Positions 17,229 to 25,766 of a DNA stretch of 64,000 nucleotides are shown here, piece by piece. The notes under the pieces were generated by a model. The model did not search any database, was not told the origin of the DNA, and was given only the letters and a program-made list of their open reading frames with translations. This DNA comes from Christensenella sp. UBA1385 (lineage in GTDB: Bacteria; Bacillota; Clostridia; Christensenellales; Aristaeellaceae), in the NCBI GenBank assembly GCA_002305755.1, contig DBQV01000015.1, positions 30,532 through 94,531 on the forward strand, given 5' to 3'. A program made the translations under genes and the position numbers. Positions within the stretch are counted from its first letter, which is position 1. Each line of letters begins with the position of its first letter.

Positions 17229-17603
17229 ATGTATACTGATAAGGTCATGGATCATTTTTCCAATCCCCGCAATGTAGGCTCCATCGAACACGCGGACGGC
17301 GTGGGCACCGTCGGCAACGCCAAGTGCGGCGACATCATGCAGATCTATCTCAAGGTGGAGAACGATATCATTGAGGATGTCAAGTTCAAGACCTTCGGCT
17401 GCGGCGCCGCTATCGCCACCAGCTCCATGGCCACCGAGATGGTCAAGGGCAAAACGATCGACGAGGCGCTGAGCCTGACCAACAAAGCCGTGATGGAGGC
17501 GCTGGACGGGCTGCCCCCGGCGAAGATCCATTGTTCCCTGCTGGCAGAGCAGGCCATCCACGCGGCGATCGAGGACTATCGCAAGAAGCACCCCAAGCTA
17601 TAA
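17229..17603 (+). CDS. iscU: Fe-S cluster scaffold protein IscU/NifU
   Basis: A 124-residue scaffold on which Fe-S clusters are built from sulfur delivered by IscS. The three cluster-binding cysteines C33 (NAKCGD), C58 (FGCGAA) and C102 (IHCSLL) and the conserved D35 are present. The short, single-domain form matches the Clostridial NifU-N type (without Nfu or ferredoxin domains). It starts 2 bases after iscS. No iscA, hscBA or ferredoxin gene follows, as usual in this phylum. Confidence 0.96.
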   Translation: MYTDKVMDHFSNPRNVGSIEHADGVGTVGNAKCGDIMQIYLKVENDIIEDVKFKTFGCGAAIATSSMATEMVKGKTIDEALSLTNKAVMEALDGLPPAKIHCSLLAEQAIHAAIEDYRKKHPKL

Positions 17604-17612
17604 GGAGACCGA

Positions 17613-19403
17613 ATGCCAGATATCAGCGGCAACCTCTCCGGTGTGCGCGAAAGCGTCATCGAAAAACTGAAAACGCTCTATGATGAAGAGATCGGCGGCA
17701 GTGAATTCTTGCCGCCTGATTTTGCTGTCAGGCTGGCTGCCTTCAGCGCGGCGCTCAACCGAGAGATCGCGGTCTATGTGTCGCGTTCCGGCGAGGTGCT
17801 GAATGTCAGCGTGGGCTATGTCAGCAATGTGCAGCTCGATCAGCTGAGCCTGAGGCGCAGCGACAGGCGGCTCAGCATGGTACGCTGTATCCATACCCAT
17901 CCGGGCGGAAGCGCGGAGCTGTCGGACGTGGATCTGACCGCGCTCAAGAGCCTTCGGCTGGATGCCATGTGCGCCATCGGCGTGGGGGGCGACGGCTCTG
18001 TGACTGGCGTGAGCGCGGCCTTCCTGGGCGAAGGGATGGAGCCAAAGCTGACGCCCGTCTTGAGCCTTGACCGCTTGCCTCAGGAGGAGTGGCTGGAGGA
18101 GATCGCGCAGAGCGACCGGCTGACCCCGGTCGGCGGCTCGTCGGATACGGCGCAGAGACAGGAGCGCGCGCTCCTTGTCTCCGTCGACAGCGAACGGTCG
18201 CTGGATGAGCTGGCCGCTCTTTGCGACAGCGCGGGCGCTGTGGTCGTCGGCAGGTCGCTTCAGCAAAAGTCAAAGCCCGATCCTGTCACCTACGTGGGCA
18301 GTGGCAAGGCCGGCGAGCTGTCGCTTGACGCACAGGCGCTGGAAGCGGATATCCTGGTAGCGGACGATGAGCTTTCCGCCGCGCAGACGGCCAGGCTGGA
18401 AGAGCTGGTCGGCATCCCGGTGGTGGACAGGACCACGCTGATACTCGATATCTTCGCCCGGAATGCCGTCACCAGCGAGGGCAAGCTGCAGGTGGAGCTG
18501 GCACAGCTCAATTACCGGGCCAGTCACCTGAAAGGGCAGGGGCAGGCCATGTCCCGTCTGCTGGGCGGCATCGGTGTGCGCGGCCCCGGCGAAAGCAAGC
18601 TGGAGATGGACAGGCGCCATATCCGCGAGCGCATCGGCCAGCTGAAGGAAGAGCTGGAAAGGATGGAGCGTCAAAGGGGCATCCGGCGCAAGGGCCGACA
18701 GCGCGCGGGCACACCCGTGGTGGCCTTGGTGGGCTACACCAATGTGGGCAAGTCCACCCTGCTCAATCGCCTGACAGGGGCGGAGGTGCTGGTCAAGGAT
18801 CAACTGTTCGCCACGCTGGACGCCGTGAACCGCAGGCTGGAACTGCCGGACGGAGACGGTTTTATCCTGGTCGATACCGTCGGCTTTATCAATAAGCTGC
18901 CTACCGACCTTGTAGAGGCATTTCACTCAACGCTGGAGGAAGCCGCGCTGGCGGATATACTGCTGATCGTTTCAGATGCTTCCTCCCCGGAGATGGCGGC
19001 GCAGCGCGCCGTCGTGGAGGAAGTGCTTGACAGGCTTGGCGCGAACCGCCAGCCGCGCATCGAGGTGCTGAACAAGTGTGACCTGGCGAGGCCTGAGGCT
19101 CTGCAGGCGCTGCCCGGGGCCATCGCTGTATCCGCCGCGGATGGGACGGGGCTGGATGAACTGCTTGCGCACATCGCAAAACTGCTGCGCGAGCGGGAGA
19201 GAATGTACCGATTGTTGGTTCCCTTTGCCGACTACGCCCTGCTGAGCGAGCTTCGCAGGCAGGGGCGTCTGCTTGGCGAGGAACATCTGGAGGAAGGCAC
19301 GCTGGTCAGTGTAATGCTGGATCACGCTGCCTTCGGCAGGCTGGAGGCCAGGCTGGGCAAAAGGCTGGAGAGCATGCTGAGGGCAGCGGAGGGTGAGCCG
19401 TGA
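17613..19403 (+). CDS. hflX: Ribosome-associated GTPase HflX with N-terminal JAMM-like domain
   Basis: A 596-residue protein. From about residue 185 to the end it is HflX, the GTPase that splits stalled or hibernating 70S ribosomes: VGSGKAGELS, LLGGIGVRGPGESKLEMDRR, then the G domain with GYTNVGKST (from residue 374), DTVGF and NKCD. Bacillus and E. coli HflX are about 420 residues. The extra N-terminal 185 residues contain H94-x-H96-x7-S104-x2-D107 with E51 upstream, the JAMM/MPN metal-binding signature. This longer form is found in Clostridia. Starts 9 bases after iscU with AAGGAGA upstream; overlaps the next gene by 4 bases. Confidence 0.9.
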   Translation: MPDISGNLSGVRESVIEKLKTLYDEEIGGSEFLPPDFAVRLAAFSAALNREIAVYVSRSGEVLNVSVGYVSNVQLDQLSLRRSDRRLSMVRCIHTHPGGSAELSDVDLTALKSLRLDAMCAIGVGGDGSVTGVSAAFLGEGMEPKLTPVLSLDRLPQEEWLEEIAQSDRLTPVGGSSDTAQRQERALLVSVDSERSLDELAALCDSAGAVVVGRSLQQKSKPDPVTYVGSGKAGELSLDAQALEADILVADDELSAAQTARLEELVGIPVVDRTTLILDIFARNAVTSEGKLQVELAQLNYRASHLKGQGQAMSRLLGGIGVRGPGESKLEMDRRHIRERIGQLKEELERMERQRGIRRKGRQRAGTPVVALVGYTNVGKSTLLNRLTGAEVLVKDQLFATLDAVNRRLELPDGDGFILVDTVGFINKLPTDLVEAFHSTLEEAALADILLIVSDASSPEMAAQRAVVEEVLDRLGANRQPRIEVLNKCDLARPEALQALPGAIAVSAADGTGLDELLAHIAKLLRERERMYRLLVPFADYALLSELRRQGRLLGEEHLEEGTLVSVMLDHAAFGRLEARLGKRLESMLRAAEGEP

Positions 19404-20089
19404 TTGTAAAAATTCTATCCCTGCTGGCGGCCCTGATGAGCCTCTCGCAGGCAGCGCTTGAAGCCGGCGTCAGACAGACCAACCTTGGCGGGAACCTCTA
19501 TCTTGTCAACCGAAGCTTTACTTTGAGCGAGGACTACGTGCCGCCTGATCTGGTTCAGCCTGCTTCTGCAGGCGCCGCGGCGGGCACGCTGATGCGCAGG
19601 GAGGCGGCCGATCAGCTTGACCGGCTGTTTGCATCGGCCAGGGATGCGGGGTATACTTTAGTGGCTGTCAGCGGCTACCGAAGCTACGCGACCCAGCGAG
19701 CCATCTATAGCCGGAGGACCTCATCCGGCGACAGAAAGGACAAGGAAAGGGCCAAGCTGCTCGTGGCCCCGCCCGGTGCCAGCGAGCATCAGCTTGGTCT
19801 GGCGATGGATCTGGGTCGCAAGGGCAAGACGAACCTGAATGCCGCCTTTGGCGACAGCCTGGAAGGGCTGTGGGTCAGGGAACACGCGCATGAGTTCGGG
19901 TTCATCATCCGCTATCAGGCGAAGTGGAAGGAGATCACGGGCTATGAGGACGAACCCTGGCACGTGAGGTATGTTGGGCCGGAGCACGCACAGAGAATAT
20001 TCGAGCTGGACATCCCTCTTGAAAGCTATGTGGAGCAGCTGCAGCAAGTCTATTTCGGCGAATATTTGACGGAGGATCTTCCCACGTGA
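19400..20089 (+). CDS. VanY-type D-alanyl-D-alanine carboxypeptidase (M15B), copy 1
   Basis: A 229-residue exported zinc peptidase that trims the terminal D-Ala of peptidoglycan stem peptides. Residues 1-19 look like a signal sequence. The M15B blocks are intact: VSGYRSYATQ, SEHQLGLAMD (zinc His and Asp) and EPWHVRYVG (general base Glu-region and zinc His). GTG start overlaps the hflX stop by 4 bases. It is the first of three tandem, divergent paralogues (19400, 20086, 20906), all with signal sequences and the same motif order. Confidence 0.9.
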   Translation: MIVKILSLLAALMSLSQAALEAGVRQTNLGGNLYLVNRSFTLSEDYVPPDLVQPASAGAAAGTLMRREAADQLDRLFASARDAGYTLVAVSGYRSYATQRAIYSRRTSSGDRKDKERAKLLVAPPGASEHQLGLAMDLGRKGKTNLNAAFGDSLEGLWVREHAHEFGFIIRYQAKWKEITGYEDEPWHVRYVGPEHAQRIFELDIPLESYVEQLQQVYFGEYLTEDLPT

Positions 20090-20895
20090 TACGAAAGAGC
20101 CCCCTTGCCCTGATCCTGCTGCTTCTGCTGCAGTTGGCTGCCGCCGCCGAGCCGGTGTGGCAGTACCCTTTGGCGGCCAACCTGGTGGAGGGAAAGGGCG
20201 GCTATCTGGTGCTGACCAACAAAAGCGTTCTGCTGGACAGCGACTATGAGCCGCATGACCTGGTGAACCTGACGGTCCGGGCCGTGAGCCGAGGCTTTCA
20301 GCTGCGCAGCGAGGCGGCCGATGCGCTCAGCGCCATGTTTCAGGCTGCGGAGGAGGAAGCGGGGCTGAAGCTCTATGTTAAGAGCGCCTACCGCAGCTAT
20401 CAGACGCAGAACACCATGTATCAGGGCCGGCTTGAGAAGATAGGCAAGGATGACGGGGTGGTGGCCTATCCCGGCTCATCCGACCATCAGACAGGCCTTG
20501 GCGTAGATCTTCTGAACTATGAATGGACCAGACGCGACGGTATGACCCCCGAATTCGGAAAGACGGCGGAGGCCGCTTGGATGGAGCAGAACGCCGCGCG
20601 CTTCGGCTTTATTCTCCGCTATATGCCTGAGAAGCAGGAGATCACCGGCATCATTTATGAGCCCTGGCATTTCCGCTATGTGGGCAAACCTGTGGCGCAG
20701 TACATGATGGAGAATCGCCTCTCGCTGGAAGAGTTCACGCAGGAGGTGAGCGAGGCCATTGCCGCGTATGAGGAACAGGGCGGAAACTTTACCGCGCTGT
20801 GCCGCGCGCTGAACGCGCCGCCTGAGCCTGTACTGCTGGGTGAAGCGGACGAAGAAGGGGACAGCGAGGTCTCCATCTTCAATAGAAACCCCTGA
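20086..20895 (+). CDS. VanY-type D-alanyl-D-alanine carboxypeptidase (M15B), copy 2
   Basis: A 269-residue paralogue of its neighbours. An N-terminal signal (LALILLLLLQLAAAAEP) is followed by YLVLTNKSVLLDSDYEP, SAYRSYQTQ, SSDHQTGLGVD and EPWHFRYVG. The zinc-binding His/Asp/His are kept, but the usual SEHQ is SDHQ. A C-terminal acidic tail follows the domain. GTG start overlaps copy 1 by 4 bases. Substrate could be D,D-dipeptidase or carboxypeptidase type; the sequence alone does not decide. Confidence 0.88.
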   Translation: MIRKSPLALILLLLLQLAAAAEPVWQYPLAANLVEGKGGYLVLTNKSVLLDSDYEPHDLVNLTVRAVSRGFQLRSEAADALSAMFQAAEEEAGLKLYVKSAYRSYQTQNTMYQGRLEKIGKDDGVVAYPGSSDHQTGLGVDLLNYEWTRRDGMTPEFGKTAEAAWMEQNAARFGFILRYMPEKQEITGIIYEPWHFRYVGKPVAQYMMENRLSLEEFTQEVSEAIAAYEEQGGNFTALCRALNAPPEPVLLGEADEEGDSEVSIFNRNP

Positions 20896-20905
20896 GGTGT
20901 CTGCT

Positions 20906-21922
20906 TTGTGTAAAAAAGTGTTGCTGCTGATCATGCTGCTTTGCCTGCTGGCGCCTGCCCGCGGGTTTGCCGAGTTTTTGCCGGAGGACGCCGTGCTGCC
21001 GGAGCCAACCGAGGGGCCCGGCGGCGAAAGCGATGCGCAGCAGGGCGGCCTGCTGGAAGAGGGCGGCCTGCTCTATCTGGTGAACCGGGAGCACAAGGCG
21101 CGGGCGGCCTATCAGCCCGCTGACCTCACGGTGCCTAAGGTGGCGACCCGCAAGAAGGATATGGAACAAAGAATCCTTCTTCGCCCTGAGGCGGCCAGGG
21201 CGCTGGAAGAGCTGTTTGCCGCCGCCAAAAGGGAGAAGAAATACGTGCTGTACGCCGTCAGCGGCTACAGAAGCTACGGTATCCAGCAGATCCTGTTTAA
21301 CGGCAAGGTAAAGGAGGTCGGCAAAGAGCGCGCCATGCGCACCGTGGCCCCGCCCGGCACCAGCGAACATCAGCTGGGGCTGGCGATGGATGTGCAGTCC
21401 TCCAACTTTTTGAACCTTGACCAGAATTTCGGGGAAACGCCAGAGGGCAAGTGGGTAGCGGAAAACGCGCACCGCTTCGGCTTCATCATCCGCTACAAGG
21501 AAGAGTGGCGCGAGATCACGGGCTATGCCGATGAGCCCTGGCACATCCGCTATATCGGAAAGGCGCACGCGATGGCGGTGCATGCGCTGAATGTGCCTTA
21601 CGAAAAGTACGTGGAGGCCATTTCGGATCTGCCGGAGTACGTGCTGAGCGGCGCTACCGATCTGTTGCTGGCTGGCATCGCGCGCTCAAGGCTGGCAGGT
21701 GAGGCATCTCCTCTGCCTGAGCAATTGCTGAACGCGAATACGCGGGAGGAGCAGGCAGAGGCGCTTCGCGCCGCTACGTTGCCCTATCTGCCCGAAGACC
21801 TTACATATGAAAAGGCGCTCTGGGCCATCTATCCTACCCCCAAGCCGACCGCGGGGCCGAGGGTGGATGAGGATGAAGAGACCCATCTGTCCGTCGTGTC
21901 TGGCCATGCCGTCACTCCTTGA
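20906..21922 (+). CDS. VanY-type D-alanyl-D-alanine carboxypeptidase (M15B), copy 3, with C-terminal extension
   Basis: A 338-residue paralogue with a TTG start at 20906, preceded by GAGG at about 7 bases; an in-frame start at 20840 lies inside copy 2 without a ribosome site. A hydrophobic signal (VLLLIMLLCLLAPARGFA) is followed by an acidic linker, then VSGYRSYGIQ, SEHQLGLAMD and EPWHIRYIG. Unlike copies 1 and 2 it carries about 110 extra residues after the catalytic domain, ending in a Pro/Thr-rich, acidic tail. The extension has no recognised domain. Confidence 0.87.
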   Translation: MCKKVLLLIMLLCLLAPARGFAEFLPEDAVLPEPTEGPGGESDAQQGGLLEEGGLLYLVNREHKARAAYQPADLTVPKVATRKKDMEQRILLRPEAARALEELFAAAKREKKYVLYAVSGYRSYGIQQILFNGKVKEVGKERAMRTVAPPGTSEHQLGLAMDVQSSNFLNLDQNFGETPEGKWVAENAHRFGFIIRYKEEWREITGYADEPWHIRYIGKAHAMAVHALNVPYEKYVEAISDLPEYVLSGATDLLLAGIARSRLAGEASPLPEQLLNANTREEQAEALRAATLPYLPEDLTYEKALWAIYPTPKPTAGPRVDEDEETHLSVVSGHAVTP

Positions 21923-23111
21923 TAAGCTGCGTGCCGCGCAGCCACGGAAGCAGACGCAGGGAGAGGGGAAGGACAGACCTGCGGCTGAAAGCTGTCTTGT
22001 CAAAGAGGCGCGCTTCCCTTGCCATGAATTTCCGGCACGCGCGCTGAGCGGTTCCACCCTGCGCCTGATGACCGGTCGGGAGGAGGGCGCGGACATTGCG
22101 CCTGAGGACTTGCTCTTTCTGGATACGGAGACCACCGGCCTCAGCGGCGGCGCGGGTACGGTGGCCTTTTTGATCGGTTTGGGCCGTTTCTCGGGCGATG
22201 AGTTTGTGGTGACTCAGTATCTGATGCGAGATTATGACGAAGAGCCCTTCGTGCTTGCTCCTGTGCTGCAGGCGCTGAACGGCTGCGAAGCCGCGGTCAC
22301 CTTCAACGGCGCCAGCTTTGACATGCCGCTGATCCATTCCCGGCTGACCATGAACCGTCTGCACGTCGGCTATCAGCCGCCTGAAAATATCGATCTGGTG
22401 CACATAGCCCGCCGTGTGTTCAAGATGCGGGTGCGGCCCTGCAGGCTCACTCAGCTGGAGAGAGAAGTGTTTGGTCTGCCCAGGGAGGATGATCTGCCTG
22501 GCAGCGAGGTGCCGGGCCGTTATTTTTCTTACTTAAAAACGCGTGATCCCGCTTTGCTGGGGGACATTCTGGAGCATAACGCGCAGGATATCGTATCCAT
22601 GGCAAGGCTGCTGTACGCCCTGGTGAATCTGCATGAGCGGCCGTTGGAGGCGCGGGACAAGAGGGATCTTTACAGCCTCGGCCGTGTGTTTGAAAAGCGC
22701 GGTGAAGGGGAGAAGGCCAAGGCCTGCTTCCGCCTTTGCGAAGGGAGCTGTGTAGGCGATCTTGCCGGGCTGAGACTGTCTGATCTCGCTCGGCGCGAAG
22801 GCAGAGCGGCGGAGGCGGCCGAGGGCTACGAGGTGCTGCGCCGCAGGGGAAGCGGCGGAGCGAAGGTGTTTATCGAACTCGCAAAGCTCTATGAGCACCG
22901 ATTTCGGGATCCGGCCCGCGCGCTTGAAATCGCCAGGCAGGGCATGATATATTGTTTGGAGTCGGCTGAAGGCGGCGGGCCGGATTCCCGGGAATACAGG
23001 GATCTTGAACGGCGCAGCCGCAGACTGATCGACAGGAGCGGAGGAAAAGCACATGGGACTGATGGACAGCTTCAAAATCAGGGCGGCGCTGGCCAAACAC
23101 CAGAAAGGTGA
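21906..23111 (+). CDS. YprB-like ribonuclease H-fold nuclease with TPR-like C-terminus
   Basis: A 401-residue protein. Residues about 60-240 form a DEDD-type exonuclease fold: LLFLDTETTGLSGGAGTVAF (DxE), TFNGASFDMPLIHSR and HNAQDIVSMARLL, as in YprB of Bacillus. The remaining 150 residues are helical with repeat-like segments (YSLGRVFEKRGEGEKAKACF, AKLYEHRFRDPARALEIA) that resemble TPR units. ATG at 21906 overlaps copy 3 of VanY by 17 bases and has no strong ribosome site, so coupling is likely. The C-terminal 59 bases overlap the next gene. The substrate is unknown. Confidence 0.8.
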   Translation: MPSLLDKLRAAQPRKQTQGEGKDRPAAESCLVKEARFPCHEFPARALSGSTLRLMTGREEGADIAPEDLLFLDTETTGLSGGAGTVAFLIGLGRFSGDEFVVTQYLMRDYDEEPFVLAPVLQALNGCEAAVTFNGASFDMPLIHSRLTMNRLHVGYQPPENIDLVHIARRVFKMRVRPCRLTQLEREVFGLPREDDLPGSEVPGRYFSYLKTRDPALLGDILEHNAQDIVSMARLLYALVNLHERPLEARDKRDLYSLGRVFEKRGEGEKAKACFRLCEGSCVGDLAGLRLSDLARREGRAAEAAEGYEVLRRRGSGGAKVFIELAKLYEHRFRDPARALEIARQGMIYCLESAEGGGPDSREYRDLERRSRRLIDRSGGKAHGTDGQLQNQGGAGQTPER

Positions 23112-23760
23112 CATTGAAGGCGCGAAAAAGGATTACGAGGCCCTTATCGCCGAAGGGAACCTGAAACCCGCGTATCTGCTGCCCTATTCTGTGCTGCTGC
23201 TGCGCGAGGGCGGTGATGAGAACTTTCAGAAGGTGAAGAACCTGCTGGCAAAAATACAGCGCGCCCCGGAGCTGAGCAAGGATGAACGCTCGCAGCTGCT
23301 GATGAACTACGCGGTGGCCGACTGGAAGCTGGGCAACAGGGAGAAGGCTGTGAAGCTGCTTGAAAGCGCGCACCGGGAGCATCCCTGCGGGCTGACCTAC
23401 GAAACGCTCGGCTATCTGTATGTGGAGACGGGCGATGCCGACAAGGCACTCAGCTTTAACACGGAAGCCTATGAGTACGACGATGAGGACAGCATCACGC
23501 TGGATAACCTGGGCCAGCTTTACTACCGTCTTCTGAATGATAAGGCGAAGGCCAGAGAATACTTTGAGCAGGCCCACACCCTGAAAGCCGGGCAGATCGA
23601 CACGCTCTGGTTCCTTTCCCGCTACGATCTTGAGGAGGGGAAGACGGAAGCTGCCATCGAAAAGCTGGAAACCGCTTTGGGGGGCAGGTTTTCACCCCTC
23701 AATCACATCAGCCGCGAGCAGGTGGAGCAGGAATTGAAGCGCCTCAGGGCAGAGACGTGA
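23053..23760 (+). CDS. Tetratricopeptide repeat protein
   Basis: A 235-residue all-helical soluble protein with about five TPR-like repeats: ALAKHQKGDIEGAKKDYEAL, NYAVADWKLGNREKAVKLLE, TYETLGYLYVETGDADKALS, TLDNLGQLYYRLLNDKAKAR, TLWFLSRYDLEEGKTEAAIE. These normally scaffold protein-protein contacts. No enzymatic motif or signal sequence is seen. GGAGGAAA precedes the ATG at 23053 and the gene overlaps the YprB-like gene by 59 bases; the VanZ gene begins within its stop codon. Confidence 0.85.
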   Translation: MGLMDSFKIRAALAKHQKGDIEGAKKDYEALIAEGNLKPAYLLPYSVLLLREGGDENFQKVKNLLAKIQRAPELSKDERSQLLMNYAVADWKLGNREKAVKLLESAHREHPCGLTYETLGYLYVETGDADKALSFNTEAYEYDDEDSITLDNLGQLYYRLLNDKAKAREYFEQAHTLKAGQIDTLWFLSRYDLEEGKTEAAIEKLETALGGRFSPLNHISREQVEQELKRLRAET

Positions 23761-24248
23761 GGAAGGCCCTTGCCCGCCTGCCCGAAGGGCGCCGGGCGGC
23801 AGCGATCCTCCTGCTGGCGCTGATCGCCGCCACCGTCTTTTTTATTTGGAACAATTCGCTGCAAAGCCCTGAGGAATCCCTGCGTCGCAGCGGCCTGGCC
23901 GAAAGGCTGACGCGGCCTATCCTGATGATCGTTCCGGTGGAAGCCTGGCATAGCGACCGAATGATCACGCTGATCACCAGAAAACTCGGCCACTTTGTGG
24001 AGTATTTTGCCCTGGGGGCGGAGCTGCTGGCGCTGTCGAAGATTCTGCGCCCGGCTGCCTGTCTGAAGGCCGGATTGCTGTATCTGTTTGCCGTTTGCAT
24101 CGCGGCGGCGGATGAAGCGCTGCAGCTGACCAGCGGGCGCGGAGCGGCCCTCAGCGATGTCGCGCTGGACGCCTGCGGCGCGGCTGCGGGGATGCTGCTG
24201 GCTATGGCGGTCTGTGCGCTCAAAAGGAGGAAAGAGGCGCTTGTTTGA
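23757..24248 (+). CDS. VanZ family membrane protein
   Basis: A 163-residue protein with about four membrane segments. KLGHFVEYFALG and DEALQLTSGRGAALSDVALDACG-type spacing (E...Q....R....D...D..G) match the VanZ-like family. VanZ is linked to teicoplanin resistance, but most homologues have unknown roles. GTG start overlaps the TPR stop by 4 bases. Co-occurrence with three VanY-type genes is notable, but nothing else of a glycopeptide resistance cluster (VanR/S/H/A/X) is present, so resistance is not claimed. Confidence 0.84.
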   Translation: MRKALARLPEGRRAAAILLLALIAATVFFIWNNSLQSPEESLRRSGLAERLTRPILMIVPVEAWHSDRMITLITRKLGHFVEYFALGAELLALSKILRPAACLKAGLLYLFAVCIAAADEALQLTSGRGAALSDVALDACGAAAGMLLAMAVCALKRRKEALV

Positions 24249-25017
24249 TTATCTGCGGCAGGACCCGGCAGGGTTTTTGCTGTTCATGCTGTACCGTGCT
24301 CCGGCCGTGCTGCTTGCCCTCACTTTTCACGAGGTCGCGCATGGCTATGTGGCGCTGCGCTGCGGAGATCCCACGGCGCAGATGATGCATCGCCTGTCGC
24401 TCAACCCCATCAGGCACATGGACCCTGTCGGCACCGTCAGCATGTTTCTTTTGGGCTTCGGCTGGGCTAAACCGGTGCCCGTCAACCCGCGCAATTTCAG
24501 GCGCGGCAGCAGGGACGATCTGCTGGTTTCGTTGGCAGGGGTCACCGTCAATTTCATACTCTTTCTGATAGGGACGGTTTTGACGGTGCTGGTAGGCTTT
24601 TCCCTCTATGTGCCGGAACTTGCGCAGGACGGGCAGGGCCTGCGCTTCATGCTTGGCTTCAGCGAAACCGGTTTTTCGGCGCAGCTTTTCCCTGTCTACG
24701 CGAAGGAGCTTCAGCCCCTGCTGCGCTTGCCCTGGCTGCTGCATGTACAGCGCTTTTTGCTGCACTTCTGCATGATCAACCTGGGACTGTGCCTGTTTAA
24801 TCTGCTGCCGCTGCCGCCCCTGGACGGCTTTCATGTATTTAACGATCTGGTGCTGAAGGGCAGAGCAGATCTTTCGGGCAAGGCCTTTCGCATCGCCCAT
24901 GTGGCGCTGCTGCTGCTCATGTTTTCGACGGACATCGTCAGCCGCCTGGTGGGCGCGGCCGTGAATGGGGTTCAGGGCTTTGTGCTCGGCCTTGTGCTGT
25001 CCCTGCTTGGGCGCTGA
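24241..25017 (+). CDS. Site-2-protease-family (M50) membrane metalloprotease
   Basis: A 258-residue polytopic membrane protein. TFHEVAHGYVAL near residue 35 carries the HExxH zinc motif, HMDPVGT and GWAKPVPVNPRNFR follow as in the small M50 group, and NLLPLPPLDGFHV supplies the third ligand (usual NPxPPLDG). These proteases cut within membranes. TTG at 24241 is chosen as GGAGG lies 10 bases upstream; it overlaps the VanZ gene by 8 bases. It precedes scpA, as M50 genes often do in Bacillota. Confidence 0.88.
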   Translation: MFDYLRQDPAGFLLFMLYRAPAVLLALTFHEVAHGYVALRCGDPTAQMMHRLSLNPIRHMDPVGTVSMFLLGFGWAKPVPVNPRNFRRGSRDDLLVSLAGVTVNFILFLIGTVLTVLVGFSLYVPELAQDGQGLRFMLGFSETGFSAQLFPVYAKELQPLLRLPWLLHVQRFLLHFCMINLGLCLFNLLPLPPLDGFHVFNDLVLKGRADLSGKAFRIAHVALLLLMFSTDIVSRLVGAAVNGVQGFVLGLVLSLLGR

Positions 25018-25025
25018 GGGCGGGT

Positions 25026-25766
25026 ATGGCGCTGACGCTTAAACTGAAGGATTTCAGCGGGCCGCTCGACATGCTGCTGTTCATGATCGGCAAGGCCAAG
25101 ATCGATATCAGGGACATCTTTGTTTCTGAAGTGACGGATCAGTACATCCGTTCGGTCAGCGAGGCAGAGGATCTTGACATGGATGAGGCCTCCTCCTTTA
25201 TCCAGATGGCGGCCACTTTGCTTGAGATCAAGAGCCGCTCGCTGCTGCCCAAACCCGAACCCGAGGCCGAGGAAGGAGAGGATCCGCAGACACTTCTGAT
25301 CAGGCAGCTGGAGGAATACGCGCGCTTCAAGCAGATCGCAGGAGATATGCAGGGCTTTGAGAAGGCCGCGGCGCTGATGTATGAAAAGCTGCCGGAGGAA
25401 TACCCTTTGCCGCCGCCAAGCTTTGAGATATCGGGTCTTACGCTTTCCGGGCTGATGAGCGCCTTTGCCGCCGTGATGGCGCGAACGCCCAGACAGGAGG
25501 AGCCTCCGGCCGATATCGCCAAGCGGATCATGCGGGAAGAGCACAGCGTGCCCGACTGCATGCTGCAGATATCCAAGCGCCTGCGATACGGCAGCCTGAG
25601 CTTTAGCTCCCTGATCGGGGAAAGTTCAAGCCGCGAGGAGATTATTACCTACTTTTTGGCCCTGCTGGAGCTTTTGCGCCTTGGCCGCATCGGCATCGCG
25701 CAGGATGAAGCCTACGGGGAGATTTCGATACACGCCGCAAAGAGGAAGCAGACGCATGGAGCTTGA
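25026..25766 (+). CDS. scpA: Segregation and condensation protein A
   Basis: ScpA (246 residues) is the kleisin that bridges the SMC dimer with ScpB to condense and segregate chromosomes. The N-terminus (LKLKDFSGPLDMLLFMIGKAKIDI) is the SMC-neck-binding helix, DEASSFIQMAATLLEIKSRSLLP is a family signature, and the C-terminal winged helix contains FLALLELLRLGRI, which binds the SMC cap. It starts 8 bases after the M50 gene and overlaps scpB by 11 bases. Confidence 0.95.
   Translation: MALTLKLKDFSGPLDMLLFMIGKAKIDIRDIFVSEVTDQYIRSVSEAEDLDMDEASSFIQMAATLLEIKSRSLLPKPEPEAEEGEDPQTLLIRQLEEYARFKQIAGDMQGFEKAAALMYEKLPEEYPLPPPSFEISGLTLSGLMSAFAAVMARTPRQEEPPADIAKRIMREEHSVPDCMLQISKRLRYGSLSFSSLIGESSSREEIITYFLALLELLRLGRIGIAQDEAYGEISIHAAKRKQTHGA

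Noticed and set aside
23053..23111. Possible sequencing error at the 59-base overlap between the YprB-like and TPR genes
   Set aside because: Both frames are intact, the TPR gene has its own GGAGG ribosome site, and such overlaps recur throughout this operon.
19400..24248. Glycopeptide resistance cluster
   Set aside because: VanY- and VanZ-like genes are present, but no VanR, VanS, VanH, ligase or VanX gene, and these families are widespread without resistance.
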